From an uncultured Eubacteriales bacterium (GTDB lineage Bacteria > Bacillota > Clostridia > Oscillospirales > Oscillospiraceae), in assembly GCA_900548615.1 (NCBI GenBank), contig URKW01000005.1, forward strand, positions 1-46,288: DNA of 46,288 bases. Reading direction: 5' to 3'. The translations under genes were made by a program, and so were the position numbers. Below the pieces are notes generated by a model. That model had not been told where the DNA came from. It was given only the letters and a program-made list of their open reading frames with translations, and did no database searches. Numbering within the stretch: position 1 is the stretch's first letter; every line of letters begins with the position of its first letter. Of this stretch, positions 16,750-23,789 are shown piece after piece.

Positions 16750-16776
16750 TATACTATAAACAATTTGCATAGTATA
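16750..16776. promoter_or_regulatory. Likely TetR operator
   Basis: Perfect 8-bp arms TATACTAT (16750-16757) and ATAGTATA (16769-16776) with 11 bp between. It lies in the tetR-spoIVA intergenic region, 17 bp from the tetR start, and contains a minus-strand TATAGT -10-like box. Confidence 0.7.
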
Positions 16777-16836
16777 TTTTACCATACAGCCCGGCTGGTA
16801 TTCAACAGGTTTCGACAATATGGTAAGAAATTTTTT

Positions 16837-16866
16837 GCATAGAACAGGGCACGGCCACATAGACAT
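16837..16866 (+). promoter_or_regulatory. Candidate sigma-E promoter of spoIVA
   Basis: GCATAG (16837-16842), 15 bp, CATAGACAT (16858-16866). Same spacing as the sipL candidate; two mismatches in the -10. The spoIVA ATG is 31 bp downstream. Confidence 0.5.
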
Positions 16867-16896
16867 GAAATAAAACCAGCAGCGGAGGGCGGTACT

Positions 16897-18378
16897 ATGA
16901 ATCAATCCACATGCATCTATCAGGACATGGCGGCACGAACCCAGAACAGCATTTATATCGGCGTTGTAGGGCCGGTCAGAACCGGAAAATCTACCTTTAT
17001 CAAGCGGTTTATGGAAACGCAGGTGATCCCCCATATCGACAACGTGTACCGCCGGGACAGAGCCACCGACGAGCTGCCCCAGAGCGGATCGGGGCGCACC
17101 ATCATGACGGCGGAGCCAAAATTCGTTCCAGAAGAAGCGGTAGAGGTACATCTTGACGAAGGCGTCAGCTTTTCCGTGCGGATGATCGACTGCGTGGGGT
17201 ACATGGTGCCCGGCGCGGTGGGACAGTTTGAGGATCTGGCGCCGCGTATGGTGATGACGCCGTGGTACGACTACGAGATCCCCATGACGGAAGCTGCGGA
17301 GATCGGCACGCGGAAGGTCATCACCGATCATTCCACCGTGGGCATCGTCATCACCACCGACGGCACCGTGACGGACATTCCCCGGCAGGATTATCAGGAG
17401 GCGGAGGAACGGGTCATCCGGGAGCTTCAGGAGATCGGCAAGCCCTTCGTCGTGCTGCTGAACTCCAGCGATCCCACCGGAGAGCGGGCCTGCGCCATCT
17501 CCACCGAGATCAGCGGCAAATACAACGTAAAATGCATTCCCGTCAACTGCCTGACGCTGGACGAGACGGCCATCACCGCGCTGATGCGCAGCCTGTTGTT
17601 TGAGTTCCCGCTTCAGGAGCTGGACTTGTATCTTCCCAGCTGGGTGGAGGCGCTGCCGCTGGAGCATCCCATCAAAAGCAGCGTTTATCAGACCGTGCGG
17701 GAGGAGGCCCGTCAGTTGACCCGTATCCGGGAATTGGACGGTGCGCTGGAGGGTATGCGGGGCTGCGACTCGATTCAGGGCACGGTTATTCGCAGCGTTG
17801 ATCTGGGAACCGGCGTGGCGCAGGCGGAGCTGCAATTGCCCCGCAGTCTGTTCTATGACACATTGAGCCAGCGGTCGGGCCTGACGGTCACGGACGACGG
17901 CGACCTGATGGAGCTGTTGACCGAGCTGGGCAAGGCGCGGCAGGAATATGACAAGGTGGCGGCCGCCCTGAAGTCGGCGCGGGAGAATGGCTACGGCATC
18001 GTCATGCCCAGCGTGGAGGAGCTGGATCTGGAGGATCCGGAGATCGTAAAGCAGGGAGGACGCTACGGCGTCCGCATGAGGGCCAGCGCGCCGTCTATCC
18101 ACATGATCCGGGCGGACATTGAGACGACCGTTTCGCCCATTGTGGGGAACGAGAAGCAGTCGGAGGACATGGTGAACTATCTGCTGCAGGAGTTCGAGGG
18201 GGATACCAGCAAGATCTGGAACTCCAATATCTTCGGCCGAAGCTTCCACGAGATCGTGGGGGAGGACTTGCAGGCAAAGCTGAAGCGTATGCCAGCCGAA
18301 GCACAGGTCAAACTGCGTCAGGCGCTGGAGCGTATCATCAACGAAGGCGGCGGTGGTCTGATCTGCATTATCCTATAA
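16897..18378 (+). CDS. spoIVA: SpoIVA, coat basement-layer ATPase
   Basis: Cytoskeletal ATPase of 493 residues that polymerises on the forespore surface as the base of the coat. The N-terminal TRAFAC-like domain has Walker A GPVRTGKST (25-33), the threonine-rich segment DELPQSGSGRTIMTAEPKF and Walker B-like MIDCVGYMVPGA. The middle and C-terminal regions, ending in GGGGLICIIL, match the family in order and length (about 490). GGAGGG is 8 nt before the ATG. Its two membrane/coat partners SpoVM and SipL are encoded just upstream on the same strand. Confidence 0.97.
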   Translation: MNQSTCIYQDMAARTQNSIYIGVVGPVRTGKSTFIKRFMETQVIPHIDNVYRRDRATDELPQSGSGRTIMTAEPKFVPEEAVEVHLDEGVSFSVRMIDCVGYMVPGAVGQFEDLAPRMVMTPWYDYEIPMTEAAEIGTRKVITDHSTVGIVITTDGTVTDIPRQDYQEAEERVIRELQEIGKPFVVLLNSSDPTGERACAISTEISGKYNVKCIPVNCLTLDETAITALMRSLLFEFPLQELDLYLPSWVEALPLEHPIKSSVYQTVREEARQLTRIRELDGALEGMRGCDSIQGTVIRSVDLGTGVAQAELQLPRSLFYDTLSQRSGLTVTDDGDLMELLTELGKARQEYDKVAAALKSARENGYGIVMPSVEELDLEDPEIVKQGGRYGVRMRASAPSIHMIRADIETTVSPIVGNEKQSEDMVNYLLQEFEGDTSKIWNSNIFGRSFHEIVGEDLQAKLKRMPAEAQVKLRQALERIINEGGGGLICIIL

Positions 18379-18383
18379 AAGTG

Positions 18384-18413
18384 AAAGGCGGGCACAGCCC
18401 GCCTTTTGCTTTT
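18384..18413. terminator. Terminator after spoIVA
   Basis: Stem AAAGGCGGGC / GCCCGCCTTT with ACA loop, followed by T-rich TTGCTTTT. It is convergent with the kinase gene. Confidence 0.88.
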
Positions 18414-18423
18414 ATAGTTGCCG

Positions 18424-19458
18424 TCACGGCTGCATGGGGAGCCGCACCGTAAAGCGGCAACCCGCTTCCGGCAGATTCTCAACGGAAACTGTTCCGCCGC
18501 TGAATTCCACGATCTGCTTGACCAGCGCCAGTCCCAGACCGTTGCCGCTCATTTCGCGGGAGCTGTCGCTCTGGTAGAACTTATGGAAGATCCGCTTCTG
18601 CTCCTCTGGCGCTACGCCGGGGCCGTTGTCATCAATGGTGAACACCGCCTCATCGCCGGTTTGCCGTAGACGAAGGCAGATCATGCCGCCCGGCGGATCA
18701 AATTTGATGGCGTTGTCGATGAGGTTGCTCCAGACATGGAGCAGCAGGCTTTCATAGCCGCTGTACATTACCTTATCCAGTTCTACGTCAAAGTCGATAT
18801 TCTTCTCCGTCCATTTCTGTTCCAGCGCCACAATGGCCTGCCGTATCTGCTCGTCAAGACGGAATACTGTGCGCTGTGGCCGGATAGACTGGTTGTTGAT
18901 CTTGGACAGCAGCAGGATGTTGCCCGTCAGCGTGGACAGCCGCCTGGTGTTGAACAGGATTTTTTCAATGTATGTCTCCTGCTCCTCCGGAGACTGGTGG
19001 TGATCCTGCAGGAGAGAGGCGTACCCCTCAATGGCGTTGATGGGCGTCTTGAATTCGTGGGACACGCTGGAAATGAAATCTGTTTGCAGCGTCTCGGTGT
19101 TTCCCAGCTCCTTGACCATCCGATTGAAGCTTTCATAAATATCCCGTACTTCCTTCAGCTTGCTGTCGCTTTGCATGGTCACATGAAAATTTCCGCCCGC
19201 TACCTCCTTCATGGCCTTTCCCAGGCGGGTGATAGGGTCGATGAAGGAATGGGTAATATAGTTGGTGACAGCGCCGCCCACCACAACGCTGAACAGTATC
19301 GCCCAGACGAAGATGGGAATGTCCATGGTAACGCCCAGCCAGCGCTTCAAGAGCCAGCCAGCCAATTCGGACAGCAGCACCACGGCGATAAATTCTGCCA
19401 TGCAGATCAGAAAAAATTTGACCCGCAGCGTTACCTTGGGCGCGATCTCTTTTTTCAT
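18424..19458 (-). CDS. Sensor histidine kinase
   Basis: Membrane histidine kinase of 344 residues. Two membrane helices (about 12-34 and 48-66) enclose a very short outer loop, followed by HAMP (about 67-120), the H-box SSVSHEFKTP with His134, N-box NLIDNAIKF (245-253), DNGPG (277-281) and GNGLGL (305-310). The tiny extracytoplasmic segment suggests sensing in or at the membrane. Its ATG overlaps the response regulator stop by 4 nt. Stimulus unknown. Confidence 0.95.
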   Translation of the reverse strand: MKKEIAPKVTLRVKFFLICMAEFIAVVLLSELAGWLLKRWLGVTMDIPIFVWAILFSVVVGGAVTNYITHSFIDPITRLGKAMKEVAGGNFHVTMQSDSKLKEVRDIYESFNRMVKELGNTETLQTDFISSVSHEFKTPINAIEGYASLLQDHHQSPEEQETYIEKILFNTRRLSTLTGNILLLSKINNQSIRPQRTVFRLDEQIRQAIVALEQKWTEKNIDFDVELDKVMYSGYESLLLHVWSNLIDNAIKFDPPGGMICLRLRQTGDEAVFTIDDNGPGVAPEEQKRIFHKFYQSDSSREMSGNGLGLALVKQIVEFSGGTVSVENLPEAGCRFTVRLPMQP

Positions 19459-20126
19459 AGCTTTACCACCTTATAGCCGACGCCCCGCATGGTAACGATC
19501 TTGAAATCGGAATTGTCCCGAAAGCGCTCCCGCAGACGGCCGATGTGGACGTCCACCGTGTGCGTGTCCGTCTCGGAGCTGTAGCCCCAGATATCATCCA
19601 TCAGCTGCTGACGGGTAAAAATACGGCCGGGGAAGGACACCATCTTATAGAGCAGCATGAATTCCTTCTGGGGCAGCGTCATCGTCTCGTTTCCGGTATG
19701 CACCGACAGGGAATCGCATTCCAGCACCGTACCGCCGATGACCTGCCGACGCTCATTGGCCATCTGCGCCCGACGCAGCAGCGCCCCCACCCGCAGCACC
19801 ATTTCATTGACATTGACGGGCTTTACCATATAGTCGTCGCTGCCGGACAGGAAGCCCAGCCGCATGTCGTCAAACGCGTCCTTTGCGGTGATCATCATGA
19901 CAGGGATCGTCATGCCAGCCTCCCGCAATGCCCGTACCAGCTCATAGCCGTCCATTTTCGGCATCATGATATCCGAGATGATCATGTCGTAGTAGCTGGC
20001 GTCCATGGCCCGCAGGGCTTCTTCGCCGTTGGACACGCCCACCACCGTATAGCCGTTTTTGGTCAGCACATGCTGAAACAGCTGCCGCAGTTCATGGTCA
20101 TCCTCCGCGATCAATATCTTAAACAT
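19455..20126 (-). CDS. OmpR-family response regulator
   Basis: Two-domain regulator of 223 residues. The receiver has acidic pocket ED (8-10), phosphoacceptor Asp52 (IISDIMMP), Thr80 and Lys102. The C-terminal winged helix ends with DTHTVDVHIGRLRERF and RGVGYKVVKL. AGGAGG is 7 nt upstream of the ATG. It is first in a two-gene operon with the kinase. A palindrome upstream of its promoter may be its own binding site. Confidence 0.95.
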   Translation of the reverse strand: MFKILIAEDDHELRQLFQHVLTKNGYTVVGVSNGEEALRAMDASYYDMIISDIMMPKMDGYELVRALREAGMTIPVMMITAKDAFDDMRLGFLSGSDDYMVKPVNVNEMVLRVGALLRRAQMANERRQVIGGTVLECDSLSVHTGNETMTLPQKEFMLLYKMVSFPGRIFTRQQLMDDIWGYSSETDTHTVDVHIGRLRERFRDNSDFKIVTMRGVGYKVVKL

Positions 20127-20155
20127 GGTGTTCCTCCTGTGTATGTCTTGTAATT

Positions 20156-20164
20156 ATTATAGCA
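20156..20164 (-). promoter_or_regulatory. Extended -10 promoter of response regulator
   Basis: On the minus strand TGC-TATAAT (20164 down to 20156), an extended -10 with a perfect TATAAT; no good -35 at 17 bp. Confidence 0.6.
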
Positions 20165-20203
20165 CAAATCATGAAGCGTGATATCAAATATTCTTCAAGT
20201 CTG

Positions 20204-20221
20204 GTTCAATAATTGTTGAAC
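20204..20221. promoter_or_regulatory. Palindrome upstream of response regulator promoter
   Basis: GTTCAA (20204-20209) and TTGAAC (20216-20221) with a 6-bp centre, about 40 bp upstream of the -10. A candidate regulator-binding site. Confidence 0.4.
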
Positions 20222-20227
20222 TTGAGA

Positions 20228-20262
20228 GAACAACGGAGAGGGAAGTCCCTCTCCGTTGTTCA
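20228..20262. terminator. Terminator after cotJC fragment
   Basis: Stem of about 15 bp, GAACAACGGAGAGGGA against TCCCTCTCCGTTGTTC. It ends minus-strand transcription from cotJC. Confidence 0.85.
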
Positions 20263-20267
20263 TCCGC

Positions 20268-20786
20268 TTACTGGTCAAAGCTGGGGTTGATATAGTAAAC
20301 GTTCTTCTGATCCATGCGCTCCTTTGCCAGCCGCAGGCCCTCACCGAAGCGCTGAAAATGAACGACCTCGCGGGCACGCAGGAACTTAATGACGTCGTTC
20401 ACGTCAGGGTCGTCGCTGAGCCGTAGAATGTTGTCGTAGGTAACACGCGCTTTCTGTTCAGCGGCCAGATCCTCCGTCAGGTCGGCGATCAGGTCGCCTT
20501 TGACCGCCATAGACGCGGCGTTCCAAGGAAAGCCGGAAGCGGCTGTCGGGTAGACACTGGCGGTGTGATCCACGAAGTAGGCATCAAATCCGGCGGTTTT
20601 GATATCGTCCTCGTTAAGATTGCGGGTCAGCTGGTGGACGATGGTACCGATCATCTCCAGATGCCCCAGTTCCTCTGTGCCGATATCGGTCAGCAGGCCC
20701 TTCAGCTCCGGATAGGGCATGGAGTAACGCTGGCTGAGATAGCGCAGCGATGCTCCTAACTCACCATCCGGACCACCGGATGGCAA
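20268..20786 (-). pseudogene. cotJC: cotJC, 3' part only, cut by prophage
   Basis: C-terminal about 170 residues of CotJC, the manganese-catalase-like spore coat protein. The reading frame starts abruptly at conserved GGPDGELGASLRYLSQRYSM and continues through TEELGHLEMIGTIVHQL, AAEQKARVTYDNI and REVVHFQRFGEGLRLAKE, which include the di-metal Glu/His ligands. Family members have about 28-30 more N-terminal residues (usually MW.YEK.L.YP.. to ..Q). Here the frame upstream runs LPS into phage DNA with no ribosome site; a TTG at 20786 is the only nearby start and is not credible. The missing 5' end should lie beyond the far end of the prophage. The gene may be rebuilt by excision; that is inference. 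Confidence 0.88.
20764..20783. other. Probable prophage attachment junction (attL/attR)
   Basis: A perfect 20-bp palindrome, arms CCATCCGG and CCGGATGG around 4 bp, sits exactly where the cotJC family match ends. The central dinucleotide (20773-20774) is GG on the cotJC strand. One half encodes conserved Gly-Pro-Asp-Gly, so it is host-derived; the other half is phage-side. Serine recombinases use imperfect inverted repeats around a central dinucleotide. The recombinase gene ends 32 bp away. Confidence 0.7.
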
Positions 20787-20815
20787 TAGACTACTATTGA
20801 AGACAAAATAAAAAA

Positions 20816-22273
20816 TCAGTCCAGTAGGAGGCGGTAGTGGACGGTGAGGAGGTTCTGCGACTTATCCCAAGTGATATGGTCAATGATGGAGTGGGCAGCG
20901 TTGCAGCGGTGCTCCAGGGTGGCGGCGTCATCGGTGATGACGGTCAGGGCATCGTGGATGGCATTGCGCATGACACGGGGGTCGCCGATCCGGCGGTTTT
21001 CGGTATTGGCCTCCGCAATGGCCCGGTCGATGTTCTGGATGGCGGCGGTGGTCTCGTCCTTGGACTGACGGTATTCCTCCATGGTGTCTACACCGGCGAG
21101 GAACGCTTCGCGCAGGCGAACAAGGCGGCGCTCCAGAGAAAGGCGCTGGGCCTTGAGGGCGGCCACACGGTCGCCGTCCTTCTGGGTGGCGCGCACAACA
21201 TCGTAGTCAAACGGGCCGGAGGCGTCGGCGTCAGCTTGCAGGCGGGCGATGATGGCAGACTTGAGCACATCGCCAGAGACGTGCTGAGCGGTGCGGCAGC
21301 GGCCCCGGACATAGTTATTGCACTTCCAGTAATGGGGCTTGGCAAAAATCATGGTGCCGCCGCAGGAGGCGCAGCGCACAAGGCCGCTGATCCAGTCCTT
21401 GTTGCTGCCCAGCGGGCGGCCATGGTAGGGGCGGATCGCCTTCTGCTGGTCAAAGCGGGTCTGAGCTGCCTGAAATTCCTCTGCCGTCACCAGTGGCTCG
21501 TGTTGGCCGTCAGCGAGGATGATATTAGGATCATCAAAGTCCCGGCGGCTGCGCCCGGTGGGGTTCCACCGCAGCTTGCCGATATACACGGGATTGCGGA
21601 GGATATACTCCACGGTGCGGTTTTCAAAGGGGCGGCCGCGGTGAGTTTTGACGCACATATCGTTGAGCCAGCGGGCGATGTGGTAAGTGCCCTGCCCGGC
21701 ATTGAAGCGGCGGAACATTTCCCGCACATAGACGGCCTCGTCCGGGACGGGAACAAGGACATTGTTTTCGACGGTATAGCCGAAAGCGGGGGTGGATTGC
21801 AGCTCACCCCGGCGGTGCTTCTCCTCCATGCCGCGCTTGACGTCCTCGGCCAGGTTGATGGAGTAATACTCGTCCATGGCCTCGATCATGGATTCCATGA
21901 TGACGCCCATCTTGCCGTCCTCGATGGGCTCCTTGATGGAGATCACGTCGATCTTCAGCTGCTTGCGGAGGATGGACTTATAGTACACGGCATCGTCACG
22001 GTTGCGGGCGAAGCGGGAGAACTTCCACAGAAGGATAGCGTCAAAGGGCTTGGGCTTCGTCTTGGCGGTGGCGATCAGGCGGCGGAAGTCATCACGGCCT
22101 GTGACCTTCCGGCCGGATTTGGCTTCATCCACGAACACATATTCGTCAGGTATCAGATACCCGTTGGCGGCGCCCCACTTGCGGATCTCCACCAGCTGGG
22201 AGGCAGGGGAGAGCTCCACCTGATCGTCGGTGGACACACGGATATAGGCCGCAGCGGTTTTGTAGTCTATCAT
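20816..22273 (-). CDS. Large serine recombinase (integrase/excisionase)
   Basis: Site-specific recombinase of 485 residues. The resolvase domain starts AAYIRVSTDDQ with nucleophile Ser14 and Arg12; later LLWKFSRFARNRDDAVYYKS is conserved. Next come a recombinase domain (about 160-270: PAFGY, YIGKLRWNP), a zinc ribbon (LVRCASCGGTM, later WKCNNYVRGRC) and a C-terminal coiled coil (about 360-430). Length and domain order are normal. The ATG has AAGGAGA 8 nt upstream. It lies at the very end of the prophage on the same strand as cotJC, the place typical for enzymes that integrate into and precisely excise from sporulation genes. Confidence 0.96.
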   Translation of the reverse strand: MIDYKTAAAYIRVSTDDQVELSPASQLVEIRKWGAANGYLIPDEYVFVDEAKSGRKVTGRDDFRRLIATAKTKPKPFDAILLWKFSRFARNRDDAVYYKSILRKQLKIDVISIKEPIEDGKMGVIMESMIEAMDEYYSINLAEDVKRGMEEKHRRGELQSTPAFGYTVENNVLVPVPDEAVYVREMFRRFNAGQGTYHIARWLNDMCVKTHRGRPFENRTVEYILRNPVYIGKLRWNPTGRSRRDFDDPNIILADGQHEPLVTAEEFQAAQTRFDQQKAIRPYHGRPLGSNKDWISGLVRCASCGGTMIFAKPHYWKCNNYVRGRCRTAQHVSGDVLKSAIIARLQADADASGPFDYDVVRATQKDGDRVAALKAQRLSLERRLVRLREAFLAGVDTMEEYRQSKDETTAAIQNIDRAIAEANTENRRIGDPRVMRNAIHDALTVITDDAATLEHRCNAAHSIIDHITWDKSQNLLTVHYRLLLD

Positions 22274-22298
22274 AGGACATCTCCTTAGAATGCATCTA

Positions 22299-22364
22299 TT
22301 TACACAAATGGGTAAAAAAGGTCACAAATTGCGCAAAAATTTACAAAATAAGTGTTTACAAAAT
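22299..22364. promoter_or_regulatory. Three TTTACA(C)AAAT repeats between integrase and toxIN
   Basis: TTTACACAAAT at 22299, and TTTACAAAAT at 22340 and 22355; the last overlaps the -35 of the toxI promoter. They may be operators or binding sites for a directionality factor. Confidence 0.35.
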
Positions 22365-22383
22365 TGAACAGACGTAATATACT
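22355..22383 (+). promoter_or_regulatory. Sigma-A promoter of toxI RNA
   Basis: TTTACA (22355-22360), exactly 17 bp, TATACT (22378-22383). The expected start at about 22390 is the first base of a strong hairpin. Confidence 0.8.
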
Positions 22384-22389
22384 ATGAAC

Positions 22390-22600
22390 ACCAGAAGCGA
22401 AAGCTTCTGGTCAGATAAGAATTGACTCGCGTCAATCTCCATCTGCCCGAAAGAGGCGAGCCCCTGCCTGCCTGAAAAAGTGGGGAACGAAAAAAGCGGT
22501 GAGCTCTTACCGAAAATAGAGAACGAAAAAAGCGGCGAGCCCCTGCCGTGAGTGGGGAACTAAAAAATGCGGGATGGCTCTGCTATCCCGCATTTCTTTC
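22390..22600 (+). ncRNA. toxI: ToxI-type antitoxin RNA with 36-nt repeats
   Basis: Non-coding stretch between a promoter and the toxN ribosome site. Units beginning GAAC(G/T)AAAAAA start at 22485, 22521 and 22557, spaced exactly 36 nt. A degenerate unit precedes at 22449, and the last is cut short by the terminator. Units at 22485 and 22521 share GAACGAAAAAAGCGG.GAGC. In type III systems each 36-nt unit folds as a pseudoknot that holds one toxin molecule. The 5' end has two hairpins: a 9-bp stem with GAAA loop (22390-22411) and ATTGAC-TCGC-GTCAAT (22421-22436). Confidence 0.85.
22567..22600 (+). terminator. Terminator between toxI and toxN
   Basis: Stem ATGCGGGAT / ATCCCGCAT with 9-nt loop, then TTTCTTT. 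Type III loci have a leaky terminator here that makes antitoxin RNA exceed toxin mRNA. Confidence 0.88.
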
Positions 22601-22615
22601 GACGGAGGATAACGG

Positions 22616-23116
22616 ATGGGCTATTTGAAGTTTTATCATATCAGAGAAGAATACATCGCATATCTCCACAGAACGGACAGACGGGTACAGTTCAACAAGG
22701 GTGAGCGGCGTCCCTATGTGGGGGTCGTGCTGAAGGTCAACGGGCAAAACTATTATGTGCCGCTGGAATCGCCAAAGCCGAACCACGCCAATATCAAATC
22801 CGGCGGCCCCATCCTGAAACTGGATGAAGGCCGGTTGGGCATCATGGGCTTTAATAACATGGTGCCGGTAAAACAGGGGCAGTTGATCGAATTTGACATT
22901 GCCGCAGAGACGGACAAAGCGTATCAGACGCTGCTGCTGAAACAGTTCCACTACTGTTCCAAGAACAAAGATATCATAGAGCGCCGCGCCATCAATACAT
23001 ACGCGAAGCAAGTGAGCGGAAAAAATCCGTTCTATGAAAAGGTCTGCTGCGACTTCCGCAAGCTGGAGACCGCATGCAAACGGTATAATCACAACTGGAA
23101 ACCGAAGGGAAAATAG
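22616..23116 (+). CDS. toxN: Type III toxin ToxN/AbiQ family endoribonuclease
   Basis: RNase toxin of 166 residues. Family features are LKFYHIREEYIAYLHRTD near the N-terminus, RRPYVGVVLKVNGQNYYVPLESPKP, LGIMGFNNMVPV and a helical C-terminus with LLKQFHYCSKNKDII. Length matches the family (about 165-175). Such toxins cut ToxI precursor RNA and cellular A-rich RNAs and cause abortive infection when antitoxin is lost. GGAGG is 8 nt before the ATG. Promoter, RNA repeats, terminator and toxin are in the canonical order. In a prophage it would protect the lysogen from other phages; this is inference. Confidence 0.92.
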   Translation: MGYLKFYHIREEYIAYLHRTDRRVQFNKGERRPYVGVVLKVNGQNYYVPLESPKPNHANIKSGGPILKLDEGRLGIMGFNNMVPVKQGQLIEFDIAAETDKAYQTLLLKQFHYCSKNKDIIERRAINTYAKQVSGKNPFYEKVCCDFRKLETACKRYNHNWKPKGK

Positions 23117-23126
23117 AATAGCTACA

Positions 23127-23166
23127 CACCAGCCCGTTCCGGGGAACCGGGGCGGGCTGGTTTTTG
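23127..23166 (+). terminator. Terminator after toxN
   Basis: Stem with outer arms CCAGCCCG and CGGGCTGG and inner CCGG/CCGG, followed by TTTTTG. Confidence 0.88.
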
Positions 23167-23167
23167 T

Positions 23168-23530
23168 TTATGGGCGTTTGAAATCACCTTGGTCATAGCC
23201 ACGCTGTTCACCGGCTGCGTAGGAGATTGGGGATTCGTGATCGCGTCCAGCCAGAAAGCCTTCGTTGTAAGCGGCATCTCTGGTGCGCTGCACATCAGAC
23301 TTGGTTCGGACGCGGGAAATGACAAGTACACAGTACAGAATCCAGTAAAGGCCGGCGACTAGATTGCAAACGTCAGAATTAACACCAAAGTGCTCAAGTA
23401 CACGCGTGATGCTCATACCACCACCCACGGCACCAGAAAGAAGGAGAAAGAGTGTCAGAACATCCCAGAAAGACATGTGGGACTTCTCTTTCGGGGTTTC
23501 GGTCGTGACCATTTCGCTGCCATCGTTCAT
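23168..23530 (-). CDS. Prophage membrane protein, unknown function
   Basis: Protein of 120 residues with two hydrophobic helices (about 21-41 and 55-72), a charged segment RTKSDVQRTRDAAYNEGF and a Gly/Asp-rich tail (GEQRGYDQGD). AAGGAGG is 6 nt before the ATG. It lies in the lysogeny region, convergent with toxN. It could be a lysogenic-conversion or exclusion protein, but no family is recognised. Confidence 0.7.
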   Translation of the reverse strand: MNDGSEMVTTETPKEKSHMSFWDVLTLFLLLSGAVGGGMSITRVLEHFGVNSDVCNLVAGLYWILYCVLVISRVRTKSDVQRTRDAAYNEGFLAGRDHESPISYAAGEQRGYDQGDFKRP

Positions 23531-23636
23531 AAAAGCCTCCTTGAGATTACCATTTTTCTATGGAAAGATATGTGGAAGGGGATTATACTTGCAGATGGGC
23601 CCAAAATTTTACATTGGAGCTCCGCGAAAGGAAAGA

Positions 23637-23789
23637 ATGATGAAAAGCAAAGATGAAATGATCCTTGATTGCTTCCGGCAGCTGACGGAGGAAAACCAGA
23701 TTGTCACCCTTGCTTACTTAGCAGCAGTTCTATCTGCGCCAGCAGCATCTCCTTCTGATCGTCCGAGAGACGATGCACCAACTGCATAA
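23637..23789 (+). CDS. Small protein convergent with repressor gene
   Basis: Candidate gene of 50 residues, MMKSKDEMILDCFRQLTEEN then QIVTLAYLAAVLSAP and a Pro/Asp tail. The helix pattern resembles short phage proteins of unknown role. AAAGGA is a weak ribosome site 3-6 nt before the double ATG, and TGGAAA-17-TATACT (23561-23589) is a possible promoter. Its last 86 nt overlap the repressor gene on the opposite strand, so the tail may be constrained by the other frame. Confidence 0.45.
   Translation: MMKSKDEMILDCFRQLTEENQIVTLAYLAAVLSAPAASPSDRPRDDAPTA

Noticed and set aside
20268..20786. cotJC fragment as a complete short gene starting at TTG 20786
   Set aside because: No ribosome site is present and the conserved N-terminal segment of the family is missing exactly at a recombination-like junction.
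22449..22577. 36-nt periodic units looking like a CRISPR array
   Set aside because: Units are contiguous with no spacers, only about three copies, no cas genes nearby, and they precede a ToxN gene in canonical type III order.
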